Of a stretch of DNA of 64,000 nucleotides, positions 53,353 to 62,986 are shown piece after piece; positions within the stretch are counted from its first letter, which is position 1, and each line of letters opens with the position of its first letter. The position numbers and the translations under genes are program-made. The stretch comes from Maritimibacter fusiformis (GTDB lineage: Bacteria > Pseudomonadota > Alphaproteobacteria > Rhodobacterales > Rhodobacteraceae): contig NZ_VSIY01000005.1 in the NCBI RefSeq assembly GCF_008086115.1, forward strand, positions 124,001-188,000. The letters run 5' to 3'. The notes under the pieces are model-generated. The model saw nothing but the letters and a program-made list of their open reading frames with translations. It searched no databases and was not told the origin of the DNA.

Positions 53353-53888
53353 GCCTCGTCATCGCGGTCGAGCGCCGCGTCCCAGGCGGTGACCAGCACC
53401 GCCATGCGCCCGCGCGTGCCGTCGATGGCGCGCACGCCGATGGCCTCGCCCGGCTGAAGATCCGAGAACCCGGACCGGCGCAGGACTTCAACGTGGATGA
53501 AAATGTCCTCGGCCTTGCCGAACGCGTTGGCGAAGCCGAACCCCTTGCCCTTGTCAAACCACTTGACCCGGGCCGGTTCCAGCGGGTCGGCCTCATCGAG
53601 GTCGACCGCATCCTCGGCCAGCACCTCGCCGCCGGCATCGCCGCTGGGCGGCTCGATCGACAGAACCTCGACCGCCTGCATCCCGCGCTGGGTCGATTGG
53701 GTGACGATCTCGATCAGCGACCCATCGGCCACCGAGCTTTGCCCGAAATTGCGTAACACGTTGGCATGAAGAAGAATATCCGGCCCGCCCTGTTCAACCA
53801 CGACAAAGCCGAACCCCTTGGCAGGGTCGAACCATTTGACATGGCCACGCAGGACTTCCCGCTCCTGCGGTTCTTGTTCTTCGTTCAT
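53349..53888 (-). CDS. Tandem cold-shock domain protein
   Basis: 179-residue RNA/ssDNA-binding protein with two cold-shock domains: residues 14-78 (RNP1 KGFGFVVV, RNP2 DILLHA) and 107-172 (RNP1 KGFGFANA, RNP2 DIFIHV). The acidic linker between them (GDAGGEVLAEDAVDLDEADPLE) is typical of the double-domain type found in alphaproteobacteria. It is the first gene of a two-gene unit with DUF192, and divergent elements lie upstream toward pdxH. Confidence 0.9.
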   Translation of the reverse strand: MNEEQEPQEREVLRGHVKWFDPAKGFGFVVVEQGGPDILLHANVLRNFGQSSVADGSLIEIVTQSTQRGMQAVEVLSIEPPSGDAGGEVLAEDAVDLDEADPLEPARVKWFDKGKGFGFANAFGKAEDIFIHVEVLRRSGFSDLQPGEAIGVRAIDGTRGRMAVLVTAWDAALDRDDEA

Positions 53889-54008
53889 CCGGTCACCCGC
53901 AAAGTCTCATCCCCGCCATCTTTTTCCGCCAGAAATCGAAAATGTGCAAGCAATGGCTGACCTGTTCTTTTGGTCAGGTCACGCGACGCTTTGCGCCATG
54001 CGGGCGGA

Positions 54009-54614
54009 TCATGGGCTCAGCCGCGCGACGCTCCAGTCGGCCTCGACACCCGCCCGCGACCAGCGGAAACGGTCGTGCAAACGAAACGCCCCATCGGCCC
54101 AGAACTCGATCTCCAGCGGCGCGATCCGGTAGCCGCCCCAGAACGGCGGTCGCGTCGGGGCGTGGCCGTGTTCGGCCGTCATCTTGGCCACCTCGGCCAT
54201 CAGCGCGCCGCGCGACGTGAGCGGCAGGCTCTGGTGCGAGGCCCAGGCGCCCAGCCGGCTTTTCAGCGAACGCGAGGCGAAATAGGCATCCGCCTGCGGC
54301 CCGTCCTCGCGGCTGACCAGCCCCCGCACCCGGATCTGCCGGCGCAGGCTTTTCCAGTGCAGAACCAGCGCGGCCTTGCCCGTCGCGTCAATCTCGGCCG
54401 CCTTGACCGAGCCGTAGTTGGTGTAGAACACGAAGGCCGCCGCCTCGATCTCTTTCAACAGCACCATGCGCACATTGGGCAGACCGCTTGTGTCCACCGT
54501 GGCCAGCGCCATTGCATTGGGGTCATTGGGTTCCGAGATTTCCGCCTCGGTCAACCAGCCCCGTGCAATCGCGAACGGGTCGTCGCCCGCGAAAATCCCG
54601 CTTCTGTCGCTCAT
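54009..54614 (-). CDS. pdxH: Pyridoxamine 5'-phosphate oxidase
   Basis: FMN-dependent last step in vitamin B6 synthesis and salvage, producing pyridoxal 5'-phosphate. The 201-residue product has the family motifs [25 protein letters not shown] (about residues 48-72), [16 protein letters not shown] (about 86-101), [10 protein letters not shown] (about 127-136) and [17 protein letters not shown] with RLHDRFRW at the C-terminus. It is divergent from fabI, with 102 bp between the starts. Confidence 0.96.
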   Translation of the reverse strand: MSDRSGIFAGDDPFAIARGWLTEAEISEPNDPNAMALATVDTSGLPNVRMVLLKEIEAAAFVFYTNYGSVKAAEIDATGKAALVLHWKSLRRQIRVRGLVSREDGPQADAYFASRSLKSRLGAWASHQSLPLTSRGALMAEVAKMTAEHGHAPTRPPFWGGYRIAPLEIEFWADGAFRLHDRFRWSRAGVEADWSVARLSP

Positions 54615-54716
54615 CTGCCTCTCCTCGCGCCGGCTCCGCCGATCTGGCAGGCTTGAAGCGCTGTGTCCGATAGCCTAAACCGACTTAACCGATGCAGAGG
54701 GGACGGGGAACAGCGA

Positions 54717-55541
54717 ATGTCCAACGGTTTGATGACCGGCAAGCGTGGCCTGATCATGGGCCTTGCAAACGACAAATCCATCGCCTGGGGCATCGCGCGG
54801 GCCTGCGCCGACGCGGGCGCGGAACTGGCGTTCTCCTACCAGGGGGACGCGGTGAGAAAGCGGGTGATACCGCTGGCCGAACAGCTTGGGTCCAGGATCG
54901 TTCTGCCCTGCGACGTGGCCGACGACGCGTCGGTCGACGCGTTGTTCGCGGCGCTTGAAAAAGACTGGGGCAAACTCGATTTCATCGTCCATGCCATCGG
55001 CTTTTCCGACAAATCGGAACTGCGCGGGCGTTATGCCGACACCAGCCGCGACAATTTCCGGCTGACCATGGATATCTCGGTCTATTCCTTCACCGCCGTG
55101 GCGCGGCGCGCGGCGGCGATGATGCCCGATGGCGGCTCGATCCTGACGCTGACCTATTATGGCGCCGAACAGGTGATGCCGCATTACAACGTGATGGGCG
55201 TGGCCAAGGCCGCACTGGAGGCCAGCGTGCGTTACCTGGCCGAGGATTTCGGGCGCGAGGGCATCCGTGTCAACGCGATCTCGGCCGGGCCGATCAAGAC
55301 GCTTGCCGCCTCGGGCATCGGCGATTTTCGCTATATCCTGCGCTGGAACGAGCTGAATTCGCCGCTCAGGCGCAACGTGACCATCGACGACGTGGGCAAA
55401 TCGGCGCTTTATCTGTTGTCCGACCTCGGATCCGGCGTGACCGGCGAGACGCATCACGTCGACGCCGGGTATCACGTGGTGGGCATGAAGGCGGTGGACG
55501 CGCCCGACATCGACCTTCTGACCGGGAGGAAAGAGGGATGA
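54717..55541 (+). CDS. fabI: Enoyl-[acyl-carrier-protein] reductase (NADH)
   Basis: Last reduction of each fatty acid elongation cycle. The 274-residue product has the NAD-binding start [16 protein letters not shown] (about residues 12-27), the VHAIGFSD region, the catalytic Tyr-x6-Lys (YNVMGVAK, about 158-165) and [15 protein letters not shown] 54717 is preceded by GGACGGGGAACAG. It overlaps gpt by 4 bp. A TTAACC half-site lies in the upstream region, but no full CtrA site is present. Confidence 0.96.
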   Translation: MSNGLMTGKRGLIMGLANDKSIAWGIARACADAGAELAFSYQGDAVRKRVIPLAEQLGSRIVLPCDVADDASVDALFAALEKDWGKLDFIVHAIGFSDKSELRGRYADTSRDNFRLTMDISVYSFTAVARRAAAMMPDGGSILTLTYYGAEQVMPHYNVMGVAKAALEASVRYLAEDFGREGIRVNAISAGPIKTLAASGIGDFRYILRWNELNSPLRRNVTIDDVGKSALYLLSDLGSGVTGETHHVDAGYHVVGMKAVDAPDIDLLTGRKEG

Positions 55542-56044
55542 GCGACCAGCTTCCGCACGAAAAGGGCTTTCACATCTCCTGGGACCAGATCCACCGCGAT
55601 TCGCGCGCGCTCGCCTGGCGTCTGGACGGACACGGCCCGCTCGAGGGTGGGGCGTGGAAGGCCGTGGTTGCGATCACCCGCGGCGGTATGGCCCCGGCGA
55701 TGATCGTCAGCCGCGAACTGGATATCCGCCACGTCGATACGATCAGCGTGAAAAGCTACAACCACCAGGAGCAATCCGAACCGGTGGTGATCAAGTCCCC
55801 CGACATGGCATTGGTCGGCGATGGCGAGGGCGTCTTGATCGTCGACGACCTGGTCGACACAGGCAAGACGCTCGAGGTTGTCCGCGCGCTGATGCCCAAG
55901 GCGCATTTCGCGACCGTCTATGCCAAGCCCAAGGGCAAACCGATGGTGGACACCTATATCACCGAGGTCAGCCAGGACACCTGGATCTTCTTCCCCTGGG
56001 ACATGGCGCTGCAATATGTCGAGCCGTATCGCGGCACCGACTGA
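55538..56044 (+). CDS. gpt: Xanthine phosphoribosyltransferase
   Basis: Purine salvage enzyme converting xanthine or guanine and PRPP to XMP or GMP. 168 residues with the PRPP-binding motif [15 protein letters not shown] (about residues 98-112), an N-terminal [17 protein letters not shown] and a C-terminal [11 protein letters not shown]. The start overlaps the fabI stop, giving an operon of two biosynthetic genes with no direct functional link. Confidence 0.93.
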   Translation: MSDQLPHEKGFHISWDQIHRDSRALAWRLDGHGPLEGGAWKAVVAITRGGMAPAMIVSRELDIRHVDTISVKSYNHQEQSEPVVIKSPDMALVGDGEGVLIVDDLVDTGKTLEVVRALMPKAHFATVYAKPKGKPMVDTYITEVSQDTWIFFPWDMALQYVEPYRGTD

Positions 56045-56087
56045 CCCGGTTCGGCCCTTGATCCAGTTTTCCTTCTGAAACAGCCGC

Positions 56088-56609
56088 TTAGGTCACCGGC
56101 TTCAGGCCCGCCCTGAAGCGGCGGGCGTTGTTGCGGTAGGTTTCGGCGCTGGCCAGAAGCGCGGCCCGGGCGGCGGCGTCAAGCTGGCGCACCACCTTGC
56201 CCGGCGCGCCCATCACCAGCGCGCCGTCGGGGATCACCTTGCCTTCCGTCACCAGGGCGCCGGCCCCGATCAGGCAGCCCTTGCCGATCTTGGCGCCGTT
56301 CAGCACCGTCGCCCCCATGCCGATCAGACTGCCGTCGCCGATGGTGCAGCCATGCAGCATCGCCTTGTGCCCGACGGTGACATTCTCGCCGATGGTCAGG
56401 GGGAAGCCCATGTCGGTATGGCAGACGACGTTTTCCTGCAGGTTCGTGCCCGCACCGACCACCACCGGTTCGTTGTCGCCGCGCAGCGTCGCGCCGAACC
56501 AGACCGACGCCCCGGCCCCCAGCACCACCCGACCGATCAGATTGGCATCCGGCGCCACCCAGCAATCGACATCGAGCTCCGGGGCGACCCCGTCCAGCGC
56601 GTAGATCAT
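56088..56609 (-). CDS. Gamma-carbonic anhydrase family protein
   Basis: Left-handed beta-helix (hexapeptide repeat) protein of the gamma-CA/PaaY/YrdA group. 173 residues of repeats such as [21 protein letters not shown] and [18 protein letters not shown]. Metal-ligand His positions are seen in [11 protein letters not shown] and [13 protein letters not shown]. Carbonic anhydrase activity is not certain for this branch. It overlaps gmk by 4 bp. Confidence 0.88.
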   Translation of the reverse strand: MIYALDGVAPELDVDCWVAPDANLIGRVVLGAGASVWFGATLRGDNEPVVVGAGTNLQENVVCHTDMGFPLTIGENVTVGHKAMLHGCTIGDGSLIGMGATVLNGAKIGKGCLIGAGALVTEGKVIPDGALVMGAPGKVVRQLDAAARAALLASAETYRNNARRFRAGLKPVT

Positions 56610-57247
56610 GCCTCGCCCTCCTCGAATTCGGCCTGAAGCCTGCGGATGAATGGGAAAAGGTCGGGCTGCTGTGCCTGGCGCAACCGCTCGGCGCTGACGA
56701 TTGTGGTCAGCTTGTCGAAGGTCGCGTCGAGGTCGTCATTCACCAGCACGTAGTCGTAGCCGTGCCAATGGCTGATCTCGTCCCAGCTTTTCTGCATCCG
56801 CTTGGCGATGGTCGCGGCGTCGTCCTTGCCCCGGCTGACCAGCCTGCGGCGCAACTCGGCGATCGAGGGCGGCAGCACGAAGATCGACAGCACGTGGTCA
56901 CGCAACGCCGAATGCTTGATCTGCTCGGCCCCCTGCCAGTCGATATCGAACAGCACATCGCGCCCGGCCTCGATCGCCTCGCGCACCGGAGCCTCGGGGG
57001 AACCGTAGAAATTGCCGAACACATGCGCATGCTCCAGCATCGCACCTTGGTTCACCAACGCGCGAAACTCGGTGTCCGAGATGAAATGGTAATCCTTGCC
57101 GTCCACTTCGCCTTCACGCGGGGGCCGGGTGGTGGCCGAGACCGAGAACGACAGCGTCTTGTCCCAGTCCATCAGCCGATGCGCCAGGGTCGACTTGCCC
57201 GCGCCCGAGGGCGAGGACAGGATGATCAGGAGTCCGCGGCGGTTCAT
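56606..57247 (-). CDS. gmk: Guanylate kinase
   Basis: Phosphorylates GMP to GDP. 213 residues with P-loop [15 protein letters not shown] (about residues 11-25), the GMP-binding region [20 protein letters not shown] (about 36-55) and the lid motif [17 protein letters not shown]. It sits between the gamma carbonic anhydrase gene (overlap) and yicC (7 bp), forming a minus-strand cluster. Confidence 0.97.
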   Translation of the reverse strand: MNRRGLLIILSSPSGAGKSTLAHRLMDWDKTLSFSVSATTRPPREGEVDGKDYHFISDTEFRALVNQGAMLEHAHVFGNFYGSPEAPVREAIEAGRDVLFDIDWQGAEQIKHSALRDHVLSIFVLPPSIAELRRRLVSRGKDDAATIAKRMQKSWDEISHWHGYDYVLVNDDLDATFDKLTTIVSAERLRQAQQPDLFPFIRRLQAEFEEGEA

Positions 57248-57254
57248 GCTGCCC

Positions 57255-58145
57255 TCATTCGATGTTCTGCACCTGCTCGCGCATCTGGTCGATCAGGGCC
57301 TTGAGGTCCAGTCCTATCCGCGTCAGTTCCGCATATTGCGCCTTGGAGCACAGGGTGTTGGCCTCGCGGTTGAATTCCTGCATCAGGAAATCGAGCTTGC
57401 GGCCCCGCGGCTGATCGCCCGCCAGGAGCGCGCGGGCCTGGGCGACATGCGAGGTCAGGCGGTCAAGCTCTTCGCGCACGTCCGATTTCACCGCGATCAT
57501 GGCCAGTTCCTGCGCCACCCGGTCGGGGTCGGCACCGTCGGTGTTGTCCATCACCCGCGCCAGCGCCGCGCGCAGGGTCTCGGCCTGCACCTCGCGCCGC
57601 TCCTCGACAGCGACCAGCGCGGCGGCGACCAGTTCTTCGGTGTCGTCAAGCTGGCGCGCGACCAGCTTGGCCAGTGCGGCGCCCTCGTGCCGGCGCATCT
57701 TGTCGAAGGCGTCCAGCAGCGGCGGCAGGTCGCGGCCCAAAGCTGCGACCAGCGGGGCCGGGTCGGTCTCTTCGCCGCCGCTGTCCATCACGCCGCGCAT
57801 CGCGGCGATCTCGGCCGGGCCGGGCCGGTTCAGCATCAGACCGCGCGCCTCGGCGGCGTGGGTGATCTCGGACAGGATCGCCAGCGTGCGCTCCAGCGCC
57901 TCGGGGTTCAGCCGCGCCGCGCCGGCGTCGTCCTCGCGGCTCAGCCGCAGCGTGATCGACACCGACCCTCGCGCCACCCGGGCCGCGACCGCCTTGCGCA
58001 CCAGCGGCTCCAGCCCGTCGATCCAGTCCGGCAGGCGCAGCCGGATATCCAGCCCGCGCGCATTGACCGAGCGCATGTCCCAGGTCCAGCTCCAGGCCCC
58101 GTGATGGCCCTTGAGCGAGGCGAAACCTGTCATCGAAAGGGTCAT
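57255..58145 (-). CDS. YicC family stress-associated endoribonuclease-like protein
   Basis: 296 residues from ATG 58145 ([13 protein letters not shown]); the usual alternative is the ATG at 58133 that begins MTGFAS. The N-terminal YicC_N pattern [21 protein letters not shown] and C-terminal DUF1732 motif [22 protein letters not shown] are typical. Family members in E. coli bind RNA and affect sRNA turnover. It precedes gmk by 7 bp. A candidate CtrA site lies just upstream. Confidence 0.9.
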   Translation of the reverse strand: MTLSMTGFASLKGHHGAWSWTWDMRSVNARGLDIRLRLPDWIDGLEPLVRKAVAARVARGSVSITLRLSREDDAGAARLNPEALERTLAILSEITHAAEARGLMLNRPGPAEIAAMRGVMDSGGEETDPAPLVAALGRDLPPLLDAFDKMRRHEGAALAKLVARQLDDTEELVAAALVAVEERREVQAETLRAALARVMDNTDGADPDRVAQELAMIAVKSDVREELDRLTSHVAQARALLAGDQPRGRKLDFLMQEFNREANTLCSKAQYAELTRIGLDLKALIDQMREQVQNIE

Positions 58146-58150
58146 CGGGA

Positions 58151-58165
58151 TTAACCACTTGTTAA
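58151..58165. promoter_or_regulatory. CtrA-like site TTAA-N7-TTAA
   Basis: TTAACCACTTGTTAA is a perfect match to the CtrA half-site arrangement (TTAA, seven bases, TTAA). It lies between the divergent yicC and PAS_5 genes. A second, near-perfect site TTAA-N7-GTAA is at 58200-58214, 49 bp further toward the PAS_5 gene. CtrA is the essential cell-cycle and motility regulator of alphaproteobacteria. Confidence 0.6.
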
Positions 58166-58199
58166 GATTGTGACCCACCGGCGGGCGTGCCGTGGTAGA

Positions 58200-58214
58200 T
58201 TAACACATCGGTAA
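58200..58214. promoter_or_regulatory. Second CtrA-like site TTAA-N7-GTAA
   Basis: TTAACACATCGGTAA differs from the CtrA pattern by one base in the second half-site. It lies 79 bp before the PAS_5 start. Together with the perfect site at 58151-58165 it suggests CtrA control. Confidence 0.5.
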
Positions 58215-58292
58215 GGATGCCGGTCTTTTCGTTAGCAGACGGGGCAATGCTGGGCAATGGGGACACCGGCGCAACACTCGGGGGGGTGTGCG

Positions 58293-58952
58293 ATGAACAT
58301 GGAGTATTTCAAGGGCGGCAAAATCGTGTCGATCCGAAAAGCCGGCGGCGGGGCCGCATACGGCGCGATCGGGCCGGTCGAGGCCTATTGGGAGGGCTTG
58401 CGCGATGGCCGGCTGATGCCTGCGCGCGCCGAGGTCGATCCGCGCGGCATCGCGGATGCGCTGGAACAGGCCTTCATCCTTGAAAAGATCGCGCCGGGCC
58501 TGGCGCGGGTGCGTCTTGCGGGAGCTCATCTCAACGATCTGATGGCGATGGAGGTGCGCGGCATGCCGGTCAGTGCCCTGTTCGAACCCGGGGCGCGCCG
58601 CGAGGTCCAGCGCATCCTGCACGAGGTGATGGACACCCCCGCGGTGGTGCGCCTGTCACTGGCCTCGCAACGCGGATTTGGTCGCGCGCCCCTGATGGCG
58701 CGGATGATCCTGATGCCGCTGCGCGACGGCCACGACGCGCCGACGCGCATTTTCGGCGCCCTACAGGCGTCGGGCCGGATCGGGCGCGGCCCGAACCGGT
58801 TCACCATCCGCGATGTCGAAACCCGCCCGATCAAGGCCGCGCGCGCCTATCGTCCGGTTCGCCACTTTGCCTCGCCGTTTCCAGCCACCACGCCCATTCC
58901 TTCCGCCAAAGCCCCGCCTTTGCGCCTCGTGCATGACGCCGACCGGGTCTGA
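58293..58952 (+). CDS. PAS_5-type PAS domain-containing protein
   Basis: 219 residues. The central region (about residues 35-165) matches the alphaproteobacterial PAS_5 pattern: YWEGLRDGRLMPARAEVDPRGIADALEQAFILEKIAPGLARVRLAG and the region MEVRGMPVSALFEPGARREVQ. These are cytoplasmic PAS proteins of unknown ligand, thought to be signalling components. The ATG at 58293 has GGGGGG seven bases upstream. It is divergent from yicC and ends at a strong terminator shared with the convergent DAHP synthase gene. Confidence 0.8.
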   Translation: MNMEYFKGGKIVSIRKAGGGAAYGAIGPVEAYWEGLRDGRLMPARAEVDPRGIADALEQAFILEKIAPGLARVRLAGAHLNDLMAMEVRGMPVSALFEPGARREVQRILHEVMDTPAVVRLSLASQRGFGRAPLMARMILMPLRDGHDAPTRIFGALQASGRIGRGPNRFTIRDVETRPIKAARAYRPVRHFASPFPATTPIPSAKAPPLRLVHDADRV

Positions 58953-58956
58953 GCCC

Positions 58957-58987
58957 GAAAAAAAGCCCGGGCCTTGGCCCGGGCTTT
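58957..58987. terminator. Bidirectional intrinsic terminator
   Basis: AGCCCGGGCC (58964-58973) and GGCCCGGGCT (58976-58985) form a nearly perfect stem. Seven A at 58957-58963 give the minus strand (DAHP synthase) a T7 tail; the plus strand has only TTT. It terminates the two convergent genes. Confidence 0.85.
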
Positions 58988-59009
58988 GCTGTCCGAGATT
59001 TGGTCGAGG

Positions 59010-60380
59010 TCAGGCCGAAGCAGCCTGAGAAACCGACGCCGCCCCGCTTGCCAGTTCCTCGGCCACCAGGAACGCCAGCTCCAGCGATTGCGAGGCATTG
59101 AGCCGCGGGTCGCAGGCCGTGTGGTAGCGGTCGGACAGGTTCTCGTCGCTGACCGCCTGCACGCCGCCAGTGCACTCGGTCACGTCCGCGCCGGTCATCT
59201 CGAAATGCACCCCGCCCGGCACCGTGCCCTCGGCGCGGTGGATGGCGAAGAACTCCTGCACCTCGGTCAGCACCTGGTTGAACGGCCGGGTCTTGTAGCC
59301 GGTCGCCGACTTGATGGTGTTGCCGTGCATCGGATCGCAGCACCAGACCACGTTGGCGCCCTCTTCGCGCACCGCCTTGATCAGCCTGGGCAGATGCTCC
59401 TCGACCTTGCCCGCGCCGAACCGGTTGATCAGCGTCAGCCGCCCCGGCTCGTTCTCGGGGTTGAGCGTGGCCATCAGCCGCTTGAGGTCGTCCGCCGTGG
59501 TCGTCGGCCCGGTCTTCAGCCCGATCGGGTTGATCACGCCGCGCGCGTATTCCACATGCGCCCCGTCCGGCTGGCGGGTGCGGTCGCCGATCCACAGCAT
59601 GTGGCCCGACCCGGCCACCACCTGCCCGGTGGTCGAATCGATCCGCGTCAGCGCCTCTTCGTATTCCAGCAGCAGGCTTTCGTGGCTGGTGTAGAAATCC
59701 ACCGTCTGCAGCGTGTGCGCGGTATTGCCGTCGATCCCGGCGGCACGCATGAACGACAGCGTGTCGGAAATGCGCTCGGCCATCTCGCGGTAGCGCTCGG
59801 CCTCGTCCTGTTCGGTGAAGCCCAGAGTCCAGGAATGCACCTTGTGCACATCGGCATAGCCGCCGGTCGAAAACGCCCGCAGCAGGTTCAGCGAAGCCGC
59901 CGCCTGGGTATAGGCCTGCAGCATCTTCCTGGGATCAGGAATGCGCGCCTCGGGGGTGAAGGCAAGTTCGTTGATGATGTCGCCGCGGTAGCTGGGCAGT
60001 TCGACGCCGCCGATCGTCTCGGTCGGGGCCGACCGCGGCTTGGCGAACTGGCCGGCCATGCGCCCGACCTTCACTACCGGCACCTTGGCGCCATAGGTCA
60101 GCACCATCGCCATTTGCAGCATCACCTTGAAGGTGTCGCGGATCGCGTCGGCGGAAAACTCGGCAAAACTCTCGGCGCAGTCACCGCCCTGCAGCAGGAA
60201 TGCCTCGCCACGCGACGCCGCCGCCAGTTCACGCTTGAGCCGGCGGGCTTCGCCGGCGAAGACCAGCGGCGGATACTTGGCAAGCTGGGTCTCGACCTCG
60301 CCCAGCGCCGCCGGGTCGGTATAGTCCGGCATCTGCACCCTGGGTTTGTTCCGCCAGGAAGATTTGCTCCACTCACTCAT
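59010..60380 (-). CDS. 3-deoxy-7-phosphoheptulonate synthase, class II
   Basis: Condenses phosphoenolpyruvate and erythrose 4-phosphate, the first step of aromatic amino acid synthesis. The 456-residue length, plant-like class II features and motifs [12 protein letters not shown] (about residues 64-75), [15 protein letters not shown] (about 107-121), [23 protein letters not shown] (about 342-357), and [14 protein letters not shown] are all present. The start [10 protein letters not shown] matches the class. It feeds chorismate to trpE elsewhere in the window. The upstream 188 bp separate it from the divergent GlxA-type regulator. Confidence 0.96.
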   Translation of the reverse strand: MSEWSKSSWRNKPRVQMPDYTDPAALGEVETQLAKYPPLVFAGEARRLKRELAAASRGEAFLLQGGDCAESFAEFSADAIRDTFKVMLQMAMVLTYGAKVPVVKVGRMAGQFAKPRSAPTETIGGVELPSYRGDIINELAFTPEARIPDPRKMLQAYTQAAASLNLLRAFSTGGYADVHKVHSWTLGFTEQDEAERYREMAERISDTLSFMRAAGIDGNTAHTLQTVDFYTSHESLLLEYEEALTRIDSTTGQVVAGSGHMLWIGDRTRQPDGAHVEYARGVINPIGLKTGPTTTADDLKRLMATLNPENEPGRLTLINRFGAGKVEEHLPRLIKAVREEGANVVWCCDPMHGNTIKSATGYKTRPFNQVLTEVQEFFAIHRAEGTVPGGVHFEMTGADVTECTGGVQAVSDENLSDRYHTACDPRLNASQSLELAFLVAEELASGAASVSQAASA

Positions 60381-60568
60381 CGCTGTCTCCGATCGGTCTT
60401 CGCACCTGTCGCGCCGGCCCCCGTCGCGGGGCGGTCTCGTTTGAACGAAGGACGTATAGGCCGCTCACGCCGCAAGTGCAAAACAAAGTTCCGCGCGCCC
60501 CATGTCTTGCGTGCCTACGCCAAAGCTGCTGTTGTCACCGCGACACCCGAGAGCGTGCGGAGAACGGC

Positions 60569-61570
60569 ATGACATCCAGCCCGGCGGCAAAGACGCGGAC
60601 AACCGGCACGCAACGCCGGTTCGTTTTCGTGCTGCTCGAGGATTTCACGCTGTTGAGCTTTGCGGGGGCGGTCGACGCGCTCAGGCTGGCCAACCGGCAG
60701 TTGGGGCACGACGCCTATCGCTGGGCCACGGCAAGCGAGGATGGCGGCCCGGTGACGGCTTCGGCGGGCATCGAGTTTCACCCCGACATGGATCTGGGCG
60801 AGTTGCATCACGACGACATCGTGCTGGTCTGCGGCGGCATCGACGTGCAGGAACACGCGCCGAAAAAGCTGATCTCGTGGCTGCGGCGTGAAAGCCGGCG
60901 CGGTGTTGCGATGGGTGCGCTGTGCACCGGCGCCTATGTGCTGGCCGAGGCCGGGCTGCTCGACGGGCGGCGCGCGACGATCCACTGGGAAAACCACGAC
61001 GGTTTCGCCGAAGCCTTCGAGGATGTCGACCTGACGCGGTCGGTCTACGTGATCGACGGCAACCGGATGACCACCGCCGGCGGCACCTCGTCGATCGACC
61101 TGATGCTGGCGCTGATCGCGCAGGACCACGGGCCGGAAGTTGCCAACGCGGTGGCCGACCAGCAGATCTACACGACCATCCGCACCGACCGCGACAGCCA
61201 GCGCCTGTCGGTGCCGACCCGAATCGGTGTGCGCCATCCGAAACTGGCGGCAGTGATCCAGGCAATGGAAAAGAACATCGAGGAACCCGTCAGCCCGGCC
61301 CGGCTGGCCGCCGATGTCGGCCTGTCGACGCGACAGCTTGAACGCCTGTTCCGCCGCTATCTCAACCGGTCGCCCAAGCGTTACTATATGGAACTGCGCC
61401 TGCAAAAGGCGCGCAACCTCCTGATGCAGACCGACATGAGCGTGATCAACGTGGCGCTGGCCTGCGGTTTCACCTCGCCGTCGCATTTCTCGAAGTGCTA
61501 CCGCGCGCATTACGAAACCACCCCCTACCGCGAACGCGGCAGCCAGACCGGCGCCCGGCCAGAGACCTGA
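60569..61570 (+). CDS. GlxA family AraC-type transcriptional regulator
   Basis: 333 residues with an N-terminal DJ-1/PfpI-like amidotransferase domain (RRFVFVLLEDFTLLSFAGAVDALRLANRQ, about residues 16-44; MGALCTGAYVLAEAGLL, about 115-131) and a C-terminal AraC helix-turn-helix (PARLAADVGLSTRQLERLFRRYLNRSPKRYYMELRLQKARNLL). GlxA proteins bind small amino-acid derivatives and often control choline, betaine or amino-acid use. ATG 60569 has GCGGAG upstream. It precedes the ABC importer genes on the same strand and may regulate them. Confidence 0.86.
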   Translation: MTSSPAAKTRTTGTQRRFVFVLLEDFTLLSFAGAVDALRLANRQLGHDAYRWATASEDGGPVTASAGIEFHPDMDLGELHHDDIVLVCGGIDVQEHAPKKLISWLRRESRRGVAMGALCTGAYVLAEAGLLDGRRATIHWENHDGFAEAFEDVDLTRSVYVIDGNRMTTAGGTSSIDLMLALIAQDHGPEVANAVADQQIYTTIRTDRDSQRLSVPTRIGVRHPKLAAVIQAMEKNIEEPVSPARLAADVGLSTRQLERLFRRYLNRSPKRYYMELRLQKARNLLMQTDMSVINVALACGFTSPSHFSKCYRAHYETTPYRERGSQTGARPET

Positions 61571-61720
61571 ATTATGCCGCCCGATCCCGCAACGGCGCGC
61601 CGTCCTGCGGGCATCTCCGACGACGGCCCCGGCCACCGTAACCTCGCGCGCCCCCTTTTCTTTTCCAAATCATGCGCTAGGGTGAGCGTCGGAATTTTGT
61701 CCATTCTGGGAGAGAGAGAC

Positions 61721-62896
61721 ATGAAGAAACTGCTTCTTGCGACCGCCGCCACCGCCCTCATGGGCAGCGCGGCCACGGCCGAAGAAATCAAGCTCGGCGT
61801 GCTGCTGGGATTCACCGGCCCGCTCGACAGCCTCGCCCCCGCGATCGCGGCGGGTGCCGAGTTCGCGATGGCCGAGGTCAACGACTCGGGCAAGATGATG
61901 GATGGCATCACCTTCGCCCCGGTGCGCGGCGACTCGACCTGCATCGACGCGGGCGCGGCCACGGCCAGCGCCGAGCGTCTGATCACCGCCGATGGCGTCA
62001 AGGGTATCGTCGGCGCGATGTGCTCGGGCGCGACCGGTGCGGTCCTGCAAAACGTCGCCATGCCCAACGGCATGGTCCTGATTTCGCCCTCGGCGACCTC
62101 GCCGGCGCTGTCGACCGTCGAAGACAACGGCCTGTTCTTCCGCACCGCCCCGTCGGATGCGCGTCAGGGCGAAGTGATGGCCAACATGCTCAAGGAGCGC
62201 GGCTATTCGAACGTGGCCGTGACCTATACCAACAACGACTACGGCAAGGGCCTGGCCGACAGCTTCGCCGCGGCCTGGGAAGCCCAGGGCGGCACCGTGA
62301 CGATCAACGCGGCGCATGAAGACGGCAAGGCCGACTACTCCGCCGAAGTCGGCGCGCTGGCCTCGGCCGGCGGCGATCTGCTCGTGGTTGCGGGCTACGT
62401 CGACCAGGGCGGCTCCGGCATCATCCAGGCCGCGCTTGACTCGGGCGCCTTCGACACCTTCCAACTGCCCGATGGCATGATCAGCTCGACGCTGGAAGAG
62501 AAGTTCGGCACCGACATCGACGGCTCGTTCGGCCAGACCCCGGGCTCGTCGGCCGCTGAGAAGTTCGCCGAAGTCGTCGGCGACGCGTTCGACGCCACCT
62601 CGACCTATGCCGACAACGGCTATGACGCGGCGGCGCTGATCATGCTGGCGATGCAGGCCGCCGGATCGACCGACCCGCAGGTCTACAAGGACAAGATCAT
62701 GGACGTGGCCAACGCGCCGGGCGAACAGATCTTCCCGGGCGAGCTGGGCAAGGCGCTCGAGATTCTCGCCTCGGGCGGCGAGGTCGACCTGGTCGGCGCC
62801 TCGGCGGTCGAACTGATCGGTCAGGGCGAAAGCGCCGGTTCGTATCGCGAGATCGAGATGCAGGACGGCAAGCTCGTCACCATCGGCTACCGTTGA
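61721..62896 (+). CDS. LIV-type ABC transporter substrate-binding protein
   Basis: Periplasmic binding protein of the branched-chain amino acid/amide (type I) class. MKKLLLATAATALMGSAATA is a typical signal peptide with cleavage after the last TA. The mature protein has IKLGVLLGFTGPLDSLAPAIAAGAEFA (about 23-49), and later AYADNGYDAA-like features. GGGAGAGAGAGAC precedes the ATG. A terminator 22 bp after the stop reduces read-through into the ATPase gene. Ligand may be leucine-like or urea/amide; it cannot be fixed. Confidence 0.88.
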   Translation: MKKLLLATAATALMGSAATAEEIKLGVLLGFTGPLDSLAPAIAAGAEFAMAEVNDSGKMMDGITFAPVRGDSTCIDAGAATASAERLITADGVKGIVGAMCSGATGAVLQNVAMPNGMVLISPSATSPALSTVEDNGLFFRTAPSDARQGEVMANMLKERGYSNVAVTYTNNDYGKGLADSFAAAWEAQGGTVTINAAHEDGKADYSAEVGALASAGGDLLVVAGYVDQGGSGIIQAALDSGAFDTFQLPDGMISSTLEEKFGTDIDGSFGQTPGSSAAEKFAEVVGDAFDATSTYADNGYDAAALIMLAMQAAGSTDPQVYKDKIMDVANAPGEQIFPGELGKALEILASGGEVDLVGASAVELIGQGESAGSYREIEMQDGKLVTIGYR

Positions 62897-62917
62897 TCCG
62901 CACTTGACAGAAAGAAG

Positions 62918-62946
62918 CAGCCCGGGGAAACACCCCCGGGCTGTTT
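62918..62946 (+). terminator. Attenuating terminator between binding-protein and ATPase genes
   Basis: CAGCCCGGGG (62918-62927) pairs perfectly with CCCCGGGCTG (62934-62943) across a 6-nt loop, followed by TTT. It separates the abundant binding protein from the lower-level membrane components. Confidence 0.75.
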
Positions 62947-62986
62947 CAATTCAAGCCGCGCGCATGGGGGCGCGGGAGGGGGGCGG

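Noticed and set aside
54615-54716. CtrA site between pdxH and fabI
   Set aside because: Only one TTAACC half-site is found; the partner half-site at seven-base spacing is absent.
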